A stretch of 64,000 bases of DNA, taken from Pseudoalteromonas piscicida. GTDB lineage: Bacteria > Pseudomonadota > Gammaproteobacteria > Enterobacterales > Alteromonadaceae. The stretch lies in assembly GCF_000238315.3 (NCBI RefSeq), contig NZ_CP011925.1, positions 124,001 to 188,000 on the forward strand, written 5' to 3'. Both the position numbers and the translations under genes were made by a program. The notes under the pieces were generated by a model. It saw only the letters and a program-made list of their open reading frames with translations. It ran no database searches and was not told the DNA's origin. Positions within the stretch are counted from its first letter, which is position 1. Each line of letters opens with the position of its first letter. Of the stretch, positions 32,358 through 41,850 are shown piece after piece.

Positions 32358-33628
32358 ATGGCCTATATTCCAGATACAAGTGCTCAAGATTCTGAGGTTG
32401 AAAGACCTAAAAAAATAAAATATTGATAGCGGTAGCAAGTATTCTCATATTAATTACTGTTTTCTTTTTTGCACCAATTGTTGAGCAATGGGCAAGCGGT
32501 CAAACAGCAGTTTCAAGCGATAAAATTCATATTTCAGCTGTTAAACAAGGTGACTTTGTTCGCGATATTTCTGTTCAGGGAAAAGTCGTCGCAGCACGGC
32601 GTCCGACAATATATAGCCCTGCTCAAGGGACTGTTACCTATTTGGTCGAATCGGGAGATAGCGTTATTGAAGGCCAAACCCTTGCCGTAATAGATAGCCC
32701 GGAATTAAAGAGCGAGTTTGCACAGCATCAAGCTAAGCTAAATCAGTTAGATACTGAACTTCAGCGACAGATCATTCAGGCTAAAAAACAAGACTTAGCG
32801 CAGGAAAACTATTTAGGTAAGGCTACCGTTGTATTGAATGCAGCTAAGCGTGAAATGCGTCGCTCTGAAGATGGTTTAAAAACTCAAGTTGTCAGCGATA
32901 TTGATTATCAAAAAGCCAAAGATGATCTCGAAAATGCGCTGCGGGAATATCGCTTAGCAATTAAAGAAGTTGAATTGCAAAAAGAAAGTCAGAAGTTTGA
33001 GATTCGGACCAAAGAGCTTGAACTTGAGGCACAAAAAGTCAAAGTAGCTGAGCTTGAAAGGCAAGTCGATGCGCTTAAAGTTGTCTCACCAGTAGGGGGG
33101 CTCGTTGGTAATTTAGTAGTCGAGCAAAAAAATTCTGTGGCTAAAAATCAGCCACTATTAAGCGTAGTCGACCTCTCCAAATACGAAATAGAGGTACAAA
33201 TACCTGAGAGCTATTCAGATGATTTAGCTTTAGGAATGTTAGCCGAGGTTAACCTCAATGGTGATGTTTATAGTGGTGAAATCGTTGCCATTTCGCCTGA
33301 AATTGAAAATGGCCGCGTTGCCGGAAAAATCCGATTTAGAGACGACACAATTCAGGGATTAAGGCAAAACCAAAGGTTAACAAGTCGAATTGTACTCGAA
33401 CAAAAAGAAAATATTGCCTACCTACCACATGGTCAATATTTGGAAGCATACAATGGCCAGTTTGCTTATGTGGTAAAAGAAGGCACGGCTGTCAAAACGC
33501 CAATAAAGATTGGATTGAGAAGTATTGGACAAGTAGAAGTACTATCGGGGCTTAATATCGGCGATCAGGTTATCACCTCTGACGCACGAATCTTTAAAGA
33601 TGCCCCTAGTGTGAAAATAATTCAATAA
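32358..33628 (+). pseudogene. MacA/HlyD-type periplasmic adaptor with frameshift at a 7-A tract
   Basis: ATG 32358 follows AAAAGGATTATTTC and reads MAYIPDTSAQDSEVERPKK, then runs into TGA at 32424. The rest lies in the -1 frame from within the A tract 32409-32415, giving ...PKKNKILIAVASILILITVFFF, a membrane anchor. One more A would restore a 423-residue adaptor: lipoyl-like QGTVTYLVESGDSVIEGQTL, long coiled coil (residues about 110-215), second lipoyl half VVSPVGGLVGNLVVEQ, and beta-barrel domain. Without the N-terminus, translation could start at TTG 32423, which has no ribosome site. It heads an ABC exporter operon (12 bases to the ATPase gene). The options are real loss, phase variation, slippage rescue or a sequencing error. 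Confidence 0.72.
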
Positions 33629-33640
33629 AGGAGCTGCAAC

Positions 33641-34330
33641 ATGCTATCCATGCGCCACCTATCAAAAGCTTACTATACAGACACAATAAAAACTCAAGCT
33701 TTGCAGCCATTTGACTTGAGTATAGAGCAAGGAGAATTTGTCGCCGTTATTGGTCCTTCAGGCTCGGGCAAAACAACCTTTTTAAATATCACCGGCTTAT
33801 TAGAGGACTTCTGCGATGGCAGTTATGAGCTGGATGGTGTCAATGTTGAAAAGTTAAGTGATAAAGCCAAGTCAAAGCTGCGTAATGAAAAAGTCGGCTT
33901 TATTTTCCAAAGCTTTAATTTAATTCCTGAGTTAAACCTTTACGATAATGTTGATATGCCCTTACGCTATCGCAAATTATCATCAAAAGAGCGCCACGAG
34001 CGGATCATGGATGCGTTGAATAAAGTGGGTCTTGCATCTCGTAAAGCGCATTACCCATCGCAACTGTCTGGAGGTCAGCAGCAACGGGTAGCAATTGCTC
34101 GAGCGATAGCTGGTAAACCGTCCTTTCTACTCGCCGATGAGCCAACGGGCAACTTAGATAGTAAAATGGCCGATGGTATTATGGAACTGCTCAAAGATAT
34201 CAATGCGCAGGGAACAAGCATTGTGATGGTGACTCATGATGCTCAACAGGCGGCAAAAGCTCAGCGTATTATTGAAATCCGTGATGGTATGTTGAGCGAG
34301 AGAAAGAACTTCGATAAGGCCATTGCTTAA
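33641..34330 (+). CDS. ABC transporter ATPase, MacB/LolD type
   Basis: A 229-residue soluble ATPase with ribosome site AAGGAG. It has Walker A GPSGSGKTT (about residues 41-49), Q-loop FIFQSFNLIPELN, signature LSGGQQQRVAIARA, Walker B FLLADEPTGNLD and H-loop VMVTHD. LIPEL and the NLDS ending are typical of the MacB/LolD/FtsE group, which act mechanically with FtsX-like permeases rather than moving substrates through the membrane. It sits between the adaptor gene and two permease genes and looks intact. Confidence 0.9.
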   Translation: MLSMRHLSKAYYTDTIKTQALQPFDLSIEQGEFVAVIGPSGSGKTTFLNITGLLEDFCDGSYELDGVNVEKLSDKAKSKLRNEKVGFIFQSFNLIPELNLYDNVDMPLRYRKLSSKERHERIMDALNKVGLASRKAHYPSQLSGGQQQRVAIARAIAGKPSFLLADEPTGNLDSKMADGIMELLKDINAQGTSIVMVTHDAQQAAKAQRIIEIRDGMLSERKNFDKAIA

Positions 34331-34339
34331 GGATAAGTT

Positions 34340-35671
34340 ATGCTTAGTTACTATCTCAAATTAGCGCTTATCTCATTACGGAAAACGCCTTTTTTATCGT
34401 TGTTAATGATTATGACAATCGCGATTGGAATTGGCGCAGCAATGACAACTTATACAGTGAGTTATCTGCTACAAAAAGATCCGATCCCTACAAAAAGTGA
34501 TCGCTTGTTTAATGTTCGATTGAATAGCTATGGCCCAGATAAGCCGTTCAATATTTCCCAAGGGAAAGAAGTTCCACCTTTTATTCTTACTTATCAAGAT
34601 GCAGTAAATCTACAAGATGCGAAACAGGGCGTTAATCAAACGCCTCTTGGTAGTTTCAAAATGATGACTCGCACCACAGAGCAGTCAATCACTGAAGCGA
34701 AAATGACCCCAATTAGAAGTGCATACCGTGATATGTTCAACATGTTTGAGGTGCCGTTCAAGTTTGGTGGTGCATGGGATGAGATTGCCGATCAGGATGG
34801 GCTGCAAGTTGCAGTGATCAGTAGCGAGCTGAATGATAAGTTATTTGGTGGAGAAAACTCCGTCGGTAAGTCATTGCTCTTAGGGGACTTGCAGTACCGA
34901 GTGGTTGGTGTTACCGACGATTGGTATCCCATCCCCAAGTTTTTTGATTACAGAACTCGTGCATTCAACAAACCTAGAGACGTTATTGTCCCGTTTCAAA
35001 CGCAAATCAATAACGAGTTGTGGACTGGCTCAGACGTGTCTTATCAATGCTGGAAAGAACCCGCTGATGACTCATTTTCGGCAATTTTAGCATCTGAATG
35101 TGTGTGGGTTTCGTATTGGGTGGAATTAAGCTCCGCTTCAGAGCGTGATAATTACATGGACTTTTTGGTTAATTACTCGATGGAATAAAGAGAGTATGGT
35201 CGCTTTTTACGAGAGCCTTTACATCAGTTATTTAATGTGAAGGAGCAATTAATTGAAAGAAAAATTATCAAAGATGATGGCAATGTAGCAGTGTGGCTTG
35301 CATTTGCATTTCTTGCGGTTTGTCTGCTGAACTGTATGGCAATGATGGTCGCAAAGTTTCATGGTAAAGCAGGTGAGGTTGGGCTTCGTAGAGCGGTTGG
35401 GGCTTATAAGCAAGATATTGTCGCTCAGTTTACTGTTGAGACCTGTATTATTGGGCTATTGGGCGGGATACTTGGGCTGCTACTTGCGCAAATTGGCTTG
35501 AGTGTCACTGCGCAATTATACAGTCATCTTTATGCTGAGATGCTTGAAATGACCACAGGCATCGTCATCATGACGATTGCATTGGCCGTGGCGAGTGCTG
35601 TAACTTTTGGTTTGCTACCGACTTTACATGCGGCAAAAGTACAACCATCTAGTCAGCTAAAAAGCCTGTAG
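34340..35671 (+). pseudogene. MacB-type permease split by an in-frame TAA (35186-35188)
   Basis: From ATG 34340 the frame encodes the N-terminal membrane helix (LSLLMIMTIAIGIGAAMTTYT) and the MacB periplasmic core domain (RLFNVRLNSYG, QVAVISSELNDKLFGGENSVGK), then ends at TAA after NYSME. The same frame resumes directly with REYGRFLREPLHQLFNV and encodes the three C-terminal FtsX helices (AFLAVCLLNCMAMMVAKF, GEVGLRRAVGAYKQDI, a conserved FtsX signature). Only a CAA-to-TAA change is needed to explain it. A GTG at 35237 could restart the second half. As it stands, neither half would be a working permease. Confidence 0.75.
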
Positions 35672-35681
35672 GAGCATGACC

Positions 35682-36890
35682 ATGAGAGATTTGTTGCCAA
35701 TTTTAAAAACCTTAAACAAAAATAAGGCTTCTCCGCTACTACTGATATTGCAAATTGCGCTGACATTTACAATTTTGGTTAATGCCATTTATATGATGGT
35801 GCTTAAAGAACAAGAATTGGTGCAACCTACAGGGTTGGCCGAGAACCAGTTGTTCAGTTTTAGAACTAATTTTGAAGGTAGCGATGACGAAAAAAATGCA
35901 GCTCTTGATACCGACCTTGCCGATATCCGTGCACTAGCCAGTGTTGAAAGTGCTAGTACGATAACCAGTTTGCCACTCATTAATTGGGGGCGTTCACTCA
36001 ATGTCGCGTTGACGCCTGAAAAGGAAGCTCGGATTACTCATGCTGGCTATTATGGTTCTGACGACACCATTGTAGATACGCTTGGACTAAGGGTGGTTGC
36101 AGGTAGAAACTTACAACATAACGATGTGGTGCATACGTATTTTGACGGCCATATGGAATCAGCCAGCGTGTTAATTTCGCAGGATTTGGCTCATAAAATC
36201 CGTCCTAACGATTGGCGCAGCGTTGTTGGAGAAACCATTTACGTTGCATTTGTGCCGCAGAAAGTGGTGGGAATAGTAGAGACAATGAAGTCACCTTGGC
36301 GGTTTTGGTACGCTTACGATATGACTGTAATAAGTTCGGTTAGAGAACATTATGAAGAAAGCATCATAGTAGTAAAAGCAAAACCTGGCCAAAGAGAAGT
36401 TGCAATGGAAGAAGTTCAAGCCTTAATGCTTACAAAGCCTGGTCGTCAACTTGATGCCTTTAAATCCTTCGAGCAAATAAAAACGGAAAACTTACAAGCG
36501 GATTATGCGGTGAGCCAAACGCTAAAAGCGGTGATCGCAGCTCTGGCGTGTGTAACTATGCTGGGGATCTTTGGTCAGGCAAGATATACAGTCTATAAAC
36601 GTCGTAAGCAAATTGGTACTCGCCGTGCTCTTGGGGCGACTCAGGCCGACATTCTACGTTACTTTATGATTGAAAATGCGGTGGTGTCTTTATTTGGCAT
36701 TACACTGGGCATAATCATCGCAATCACTGCGAATATTTATTTGGTTAATTACTTTGGGCTTACCAGTGTACCCGGTGATTATTTGATTGCAGGCGCGATA
36801 GTAATGTTGCTCGCAGGTCAGTTGGCGGTTACTTACCCTGCTATAATTGCTGCAAGAGTGCCTCCAGCTATCGCAACTCGAACAGCATAG
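35682..36890 (+). CDS. MacB/FtsX-type ABC transporter permease
   Basis: About 402 residues from ATG 35682 (AGGAG seven bases upstream; ATG 35676 is too close to it). Four membrane helices: LLILQIALTFTILVNAIYMM at the N-terminus, and three at the C-terminus beginning VIAALACVTMLGIFGQARY. The large periplasmic MacB core lies between. The RRKQIGTRRALGATQADIL motif after the second helix is the FtsX/MacB signature. It is a heterodimer partner of the broken permease upstream in the adaptor-ATPase-permease-permease operon. Its frame is intact. Confidence 0.87.
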   Translation: MRDLLPILKTLNKNKASPLLLILQIALTFTILVNAIYMMVLKEQELVQPTGLAENQLFSFRTNFEGSDDEKNAALDTDLADIRALASVESASTITSLPLINWGRSLNVALTPEKEARITHAGYYGSDDTIVDTLGLRVVAGRNLQHNDVVHTYFDGHMESASVLISQDLAHKIRPNDWRSVVGETIYVAFVPQKVVGIVETMKSPWRFWYAYDMTVISSVREHYEESIIVVKAKPGQREVAMEEVQALMLTKPGRQLDAFKSFEQIKTENLQADYAVSQTLKAVIAALACVTMLGIFGQARYTVYKRRKQIGTRRALGATQADILRYFMIENAVVSLFGITLGIIIAITANIYLVNYFGLTSVPGDYLIAGAIVMLLAGQLAVTYPAIIAARVPPAIATRTA

Positions 36891-36970
36891 CTACACGCTC
36901 CGCACTGATCGCTGCTATTTCAAGCCTTCCGTTACTTTGTTAAAATAGTAGATGGAGGCTTGAAATTACT

Positions 36971-37384
36971 ATGCTTAAAATCTCAAATAATGTCACTCTA
37001 GCAGAGTGGGAAATCGATATTTCCGCTATTCGTGCCCAAGGTGCGGGTGGACAAAACGTCAATAAAGTCTCCAGTGCCATTCATCTTAGGTTTGATATCA
37101 ACCGCTCAACACTGCCTGACTTTTACAAAGCGCGCCTGCTTGCACTTAAAGACTCTAGAGTGACCAAAGAGGGTGTCATTGTGCTTAAAGCACAGAGCTT
37201 TCGTACTCAAGAGCAAAATAAGGAAGATGCCTTGGAGCGGCTAAAAACACTGATCCTAGAAGCCACTAAAGTTGAAAAAGCACGCAGAGCAACCAAGCCA
37301 ACAAAAAGCTCGCAAAAGAAACGTCTGAATCAAAAGACCAAACGTGGCCAAACCAAATCACTGAGGGGGTCAGTGAACTGGTAA
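36971..37384 (+). CDS. arfB: ArfB (YaeJ) ribosome-rescue peptidyl-tRNA hydrolase
   Basis: A 137-residue protein with the catalytic GGQ at residues 26-28 in AQGAGGQNVNKVSSAIHLRF, as in release factors. The C-terminal tail is strongly basic (ARRATKPTKSSQKKRLNQKTKRGQTK), the part that enters the empty mRNA channel of stalled ribosomes. The length and both features match ArfB. A GGAGG element precedes the ATG. It is monocistronic. Confidence 0.92.
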   Translation: MLKISNNVTLAEWEIDISAIRAQGAGGQNVNKVSSAIHLRFDINRSTLPDFYKARLLALKDSRVTKEGVIVLKAQSFRTQEQNKEDALERLKTLILEATKVEKARRATKPTKSSQKKRLNQKTKRGQTKSLRGSVNW

Positions 37385-37722
37385 AGTGCCTAATTAAATT
37401 TCATGTTACTTCTTTTTTCAATTCAAAGTACCTAAATAACCTGAGGTTTGGATAAGGAATGAGTTCTCTCATTGTTTTTAACTCACGTTAAATTATTTCC
37501 CTATCTAGCTGGGGATAACTCCGCTCTCGTGTACTGTTACTGCTCTGGTACCTACATTCGGTAGGTAAGACGAATTTACACAGCGATAGCAGGCTATTGG
37601 ATGTGAATTCAACGCAGTTAACGCTAAAGCTGGCTGCTAGAAAGGCATCAATTATCCGAAGCTCAGATTAAATGGCAAAGCTGGAGGCGATGAATAAAGC
37701 TGCAAGTTTAAGGAAGAATTCA
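37385..37722. other. Intergenic region without a convincing gene
   Basis: 338 bases between arfB and the membrane-protein gene, whose 3' end faces it. It contains a small palindrome (ACCTAC-ATTCG-GTAGGT near 37550) and a GGAGGCG-ATG at about 37686-37695 opening only a 12-codon frame. Nothing with family resemblance was seen. Confidence 0.5.
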
Positions 37723-38106
37723 TCATAATGTTATAACTAAAACTCCTAAGCTTACGGCTATGATTACACTGAGATGAAATTTTTTAACTTTATCGTGAGG
37801 TATAGGTGTAATTGAACTTACCTCTAATTCCACTTTAAGAGCACATGAGCGTGCAATCGCTGCGAATTGTTCTAGTTGCTTTTGACCTGCAACAAGCGCT
37901 TGATGATTTCCAATACAGAAAACGAGATATGCTAAAACTATTGCGATAGCCTCTACATGTGTTGAACTCGATGGTATTTTACCACCTATAGCGAATCCAC
38001 ACATCGCTAACGTTACGACGCTAAAGTAGCCCCAAAGTTTGTCGACTTGAGAATATTGTATTTGGTAAATATTTATTGCTTCAAATGCATGTTTTAGGTC
38101 GCACAT
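37723..38106 (-). CDS. Small multi-span membrane protein
   Basis: A 127-residue protein with three hydrophobic segments (YFSVVTLAMCGFAIGG, AIAIVLAYLVFCIGNH, FHLSVIIAVSLGVLVITL), so probably an integral inner-membrane protein. No motif ties it to a known family. It is a lone gene, facing away from the chitin-oxidation cluster's first gene, and shares the long upstream region with it. Confidence 0.6.
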   Translation of the reverse strand: MCDLKHAFEAINIYQIQYSQVDKLWGYFSVVTLAMCGFAIGGKIPSSSTHVEAIAIVLAYLVFCIGNHQALVAGQKQLEQFAAIARSCALKVELEVSSITPIPHDKVKKFHLSVIIAVSLGVLVITL

Positions 38107-38359
38107 AGTAGGTTCCGAATAATGATAAAGCCTGTAAAGGTAGCATAGTTCATGAGGCTGTTATCTACTGTATTTTTTGTTCATAAAGCTCCAAGTCTGA
38201 ACCACGAAAAATCATTTTATTTTCTCTAATTAGTTAAGCATTTGCGTTTTTAACCTATTTTAAGTGTGGGTTGTAACTAATTTTAATTCCTTATATTTCA
38301 AAGTTATAGTCTACAAATCCAAATTTTTCACAAAAAAGTGTTTGCTTTTTAGTCTGCAA

Positions 38360-38406
38360 TGTTAAAAAGTAACAATGTTATCTTGATTTTTTGTTAGTAA
38401 GTAACA
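38360..38406 (+). promoter_or_regulatory. Twin TGTTA-N5-TAACA operators upstream of the TonB receptor
   Basis: TGTTAAAAAGTAACA (38360-38374) and TGTTAGTAAGTAACA (38392-38406) are the same 15-bp palindrome, 32 bp apart centre to centre (three helical turns). They lie 120-165 bases upstream of the receptor start, in the 419-base gap 38107-38525. The RpiR-family regulator of the cluster at 43091 is the obvious candidate to bind them (inference). No other part of the gap is recognisable. Confidence 0.65.
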
Positions 38407-38525
38407 TGTGATGTGTTGGGGGCGTTTAGAGCACGTCGCTGTGTGGTAGGTTTTTGGGCTGTGGTGCTAATGATGGCATTGCTGGCTTTTTCACTGGTTT
38501 TTAAAAAGAAGAAAGGAACAACAAA

Positions 38526-41500
38526 ATGTCAAAACTAGTCACCGATATTGGTAAACATAACCCTAAACGAAGCAAACTGAGCCTTGCGGTTTCGTCAGTA
38601 CTTCTTGGGCTTTCTCCACTTTGGGTTGCCGCTGAAACTATGGGTCAAAATGACAGCGATGTCAAAACCTCAGAACAGAATGAAGCAGTTGAAGTCATTG
38701 AAGTTCGTGGGATCCGAGGCAGTATCAATAGCGCCCAAAACATTAAGCGCTTCGCTGATACGGTCAAAGACGTGATCACGGCGTCAGATATCGGGGCATT
38801 ACCAGACAAATCGGTGACTGAAGCGCTACAGCGTGTACCGGGTGTTACGATTGAGCGATTTGCATCGTCCGATGATCCTAAACATTATGCTGATGAAGGT
38901 ACAGGCGTGTTGGTTCGCGGCCTAGACAGGGTTCGCTCTGAGGTGAATGGCAGAGACGCTTTTAGTGCAAATCCGTCAGGCGGTTTGAGCTATGAAGACT
39001 TTCCTGCTGAATTGCTAGGCGCAGTGGAAGTGGTTAAAAACCAAACTGCGGATCTTATTTCAGGCGGTATATCCGGCACGGTAAACCTCATCACCCGCAA
39101 ACCATTTGACTCTGATGAGCGGCTTATCTCGTTCAATGCAAAGGCCAATTATGGCGACTTTAGAGAAGAAGTGACGCCTTCGTTTTCAGCGCTGTTTTCC
39201 GACAGTTGGCAAACCAGTGCAGGTAAGTTCGGATTTTTAATTGCGGCTTCTTCATCAGAATATCAGACTCGAGGAGATGGTGTTGGCCTTGGTAATTTCC
39301 ACTCTCGAGGCGATTCCTTTATTCCTACCTTGGATCAATGGGGTGGCATAACAGGCGTTGATCCGTCGTCGCCTGTAGATGGCCCCGCTTTACCAGGGCA
39401 ACCAGCTGGCAGTGTATGGCATGTGCCTGTTGCTATCCATATGAGCACAGCAACTAATGACCGTGAACGTACCGGCTTAACCTCTTCACTGCAGTGGGCA
39501 AATGCCGATGAGACTATAGTTGCGACATTAGAGCACATTCGCTCAGAAGCGTCTCTTGAGTGGAACGAGCGCCAAATAGGACAAGCAGCTCAAGGCTTTA
39601 AAGGTTTTATGGGGTCTTCACAAAATTGGACTGAAAGTACGGAAAGTGGCCATCCACTCACTACAGATGATGGTTTTGTGACTTCCGGTATTGCACTTGG
39701 CGTGAGCCCAGAAACGCCATTCTTTTATCGTAGCCGCTGGAATTACAACGAAAATACCGTGAAGGACACTTCATTTAAACTAACGTTAAAACCAATAGAT
39801 AGATTGACGGTCGATTTTGATTACCAGCGGATCGACTCCGACAAAGAAGTGCAAAACTACGGTATGTCGGGTCAAACACGGGGAAACCATGTCCACGTTG
39901 TCTCGCCTTATTTCCTCGATATGCGTGGCTCAAGGCCGACAGTAGAGTTTCTCAGTGACAATATTCTAACGGCAGGTTGGTCACCCAATGAAGATTGGAA
40001 TGGACCTGTGCCTAACCTGTTTTTGGGCAGCGGTATGGAGCAGGTTGAGCGCAATACCGCAGAATCAGACAGCGTTAAACTGGATTTTAAGTATGAGCTA
40101 GACGGTCATTTCACGAGTGTTAGTTCCGGTTTTTATATGTCAGATAAAGACCTAACCGTACGAGATACGGCTTACGAGGGTTGGTCTGCAATTGGCACCC
40201 CATGGATCCAAGATGACCGGAATGCCGCCGCGGCGGTAAATCGTCCAGAATTATTTGAGCGCGTTGATTTTTCAGATTATTACAATGGTCAGGTATTACA
40301 GGGGCCAGTCAATAACTTTTTGTTCCCAAGTATGGAATTGGTGAAAAACTACGCCGAGTCTTTGCGCCAAGGTTGTCGTGATGGTTGGCACAATGCTACC
40401 AACAGTGCGGCAAACAACGGCACATGCTCTGGCACTTATGTACCTTATGAAGACAAACCCAATCGCGTTGAAGGCCCATTCGCTGCGCACAATATAAGTT
40501 CGACTAACGAGAAGCGTACTGAATTTTACATTCGCGGTGATTTTGACTTCGAGTTTCAAGACATTCCTGTGGTGGGCAACGTTGGTCTGCGCTACGTAAA
40601 CTATCAACTTGAGTCTACGGGCGCTTTGGTGCAACCCGCTCTCATCAAACGTGGTGAAGAGGGGACATCACTCAATAATGTGATGCAGCAGGCAGAATAT
40701 AAGCGATATTACGACATTGCAGGGGGAGAGTCCGAACTCAGTACCGTTGATGGCACAGATTATAGCACTTTGCTTCCGAGCTTAAATTTGAGTTTTGGTG
40801 TATCAGAAGACGTAGTGGTGCGATTTGGTGCATCAAAAGCGTTGTATTACCCAAGCTTAGTTGATGCCAGAAATATCAGTATTCTTAACTTGGATTACAC
40901 TCGCGTGCTACAAACTCCCGGCGCTGATTACGACGAGGCAACTAACCCCGTTGTTGGGCTAGACGATATCAGTCTAACGGCGCTTTCAGGGAATCCTTAT
41001 TTAGAGCCTGAAGAAGCAATCAATACCGATTTAACTACCGAATGGTATTTCGCGTCCGCAGGTTATGTGACGGTAGGGCTATTCCACAAAAAGTTAGATA
41101 ATATAATCCGTAGCCGCGCCTTTGATCTTGATGTGTCTTATGGCGGCGAAGATTATGATGTCTCTGCTTACGGCCCCGCTAACACGGGCTCTGGCACCAT
41201 TCGTGGAATGGAGTTTTCCTACTCACAATTCTACGACATGTTACCGGGTGCATGGAGCGGTTTAGGTTTGCAACTTAACTTTACCTATATCGATCAAGAT
41301 GGACTTGAAGATCCAAATGAAGTCTCTAAAGGCACGCTTGGTTTCGATGAAAATGGTAACCCGCTGAGCGATAATCGTAATACCTTCCGAGTATTTGGAG
41401 GTTTGCCGCTACAAGGTTACTCTGACCAAAACTTTAATGTCATTGGTATGTATGAGTACGAGGATATTTCTTTTCGCCTTGCATACACTTGGCGCTCTGA

Positions 41501-41744
41501 GTATTTGCTCACACTTAGGGAATCTGAAGAGTATGTCCCTGCCTATGCAGAGGCTTCAGGTATGATGGATGCAAGCTTGTATTACACCATCAACGACCAT
41601 TGGAAAGTGGGTTTTGAAGCCAGCAATTTATTGGATACGGAAACCAAAACCAAGTATCAGATGGACCAAGCTGGGACAAAAACGCAGGCACTCAACTTTA
41701 CCACGGATAGGCGTTTTGCATTGAGCGTCCGTGCGACTTTTTAA
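38526..41744 (+). CDS. TonB-dependent receptor, probably for (oxidised) chitooligosaccharides
   Basis: A 1072-residue receptor with signal peptide (KRSKLSLAVSSVLLGLSPLWVAA). The N-terminal EVIEVRGIRGSINSAQNIKR, then DVITASDIGALPDKSVTEALQRVPGVTIERF, is the plug type common to carbohydrate/chitin receptors of Alteromonadales. The plug ends near NQTADLISGGISGTVNL. The barrel ends RFALSVRATF. A ribosome site AAAGGA precedes ATG 38526. It is the first gene of the rightward amino-sugar-acid cluster, so its ligand is probably the GlcNAc oligomer or aldonic acid form that the downstream enzymes consume (context inference). Confidence 0.88.
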   Translation: MSKLVTDIGKHNPKRSKLSLAVSSVLLGLSPLWVAAETMGQNDSDVKTSEQNEAVEVIEVRGIRGSINSAQNIKRFADTVKDVITASDIGALPDKSVTEALQRVPGVTIERFASSDDPKHYADEGTGVLVRGLDRVRSEVNGRDAFSANPSGGLSYEDFPAELLGAVEVVKNQTADLISGGISGTVNLITRKPFDSDERLISFNAKANYGDFREEVTPSFSALFSDSWQTSAGKFGFLIAASSSEYQTRGDGVGLGNFHSRGDSFIPTLDQWGGITGVDPSSPVDGPALPGQPAGSVWHVPVAIHMSTATNDRERTGLTSSLQWANADETIVATLEHIRSEASLEWNERQIGQAAQGFKGFMGSSQNWTESTESGHPLTTDDGFVTSGIALGVSPETPFFYRSRWNYNENTVKDTSFKLTLKPIDRLTVDFDYQRIDSDKEVQNYGMSGQTRGNHVHVVSPYFLDMRGSRPTVEFLSDNILTAGWSPNEDWNGPVPNLFLGSGMEQVERNTAESDSVKLDFKYELDGHFTSVSSGFYMSDKDLTVRDTAYEGWSAIGTPWIQDDRNAAAAVNRPELFERVDFSDYYNGQVLQGPVNNFLFPSMELVKNYAESLRQGCRDGWHNATNSAANNGTCSGTYVPYEDKPNRVEGPFAAHNISSTNEKRTEFYIRGDFDFEFQDIPVVGNVGLRYVNYQLESTGALVQPALIKRGEEGTSLNNVMQQAEYKRYYDIAGGESELSTVDGTDYSTLLPSLNLSFGVSEDVVVRFGASKALYYPSLVDARNISILNLDYTRVLQTPGADYDEATNPVVGLDDISLTALSGNPYLEPEEAINTDLTTEWYFASAGYVTVGLFHKKLDNIIRSRAFDLDVSYGGEDYDVSAYGPANTGSGTIRGMEFSYSQFYDMLPGAWSGLGLQLNFTYIDQDGLEDPNEVSKGTLGFDENGNPLSDNRNTFRVFGGLPLQGYSDQNFNVIGMYEYEDISFRLAYTWRSEYLLTLRESEEYVPAYAEASGMMDASLYYTINDHWKVGFEASNLLDTETKTKYQMDQAGTKTQALNFTTDRRFALSVRATF

Positions 41745-41754
41745 TGTCAGCAAG

Positions 41755-41773
41755 GGCCAAGTGCAGCTTGGCC
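41755..41773 (+). terminator. Hairpin between the receptor gene and the enzyme genes
   Basis: GGCCAAG (41755-41761), 5-base loop, CTTGGCC (41767-41773), 11 bases past the receptor stop. There is no T-tract, so it may attenuate or process the transcript rather than terminate it fully. Confidence 0.45.
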
Positions 41774-41850
41774 TGATACCAATCGCAGTGAGTCAATGTG
41801 CTATTTTGACGTGGGGAATTAATGTTTAAACTCAAGGATTTGAATATACG

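Noticed and set aside
37686-37734. Tiny frame with GGAGGCG ribosome-like site
   Set aside because: Only 12 codons with no leader or hydrophobic character; not supportable as a gene.
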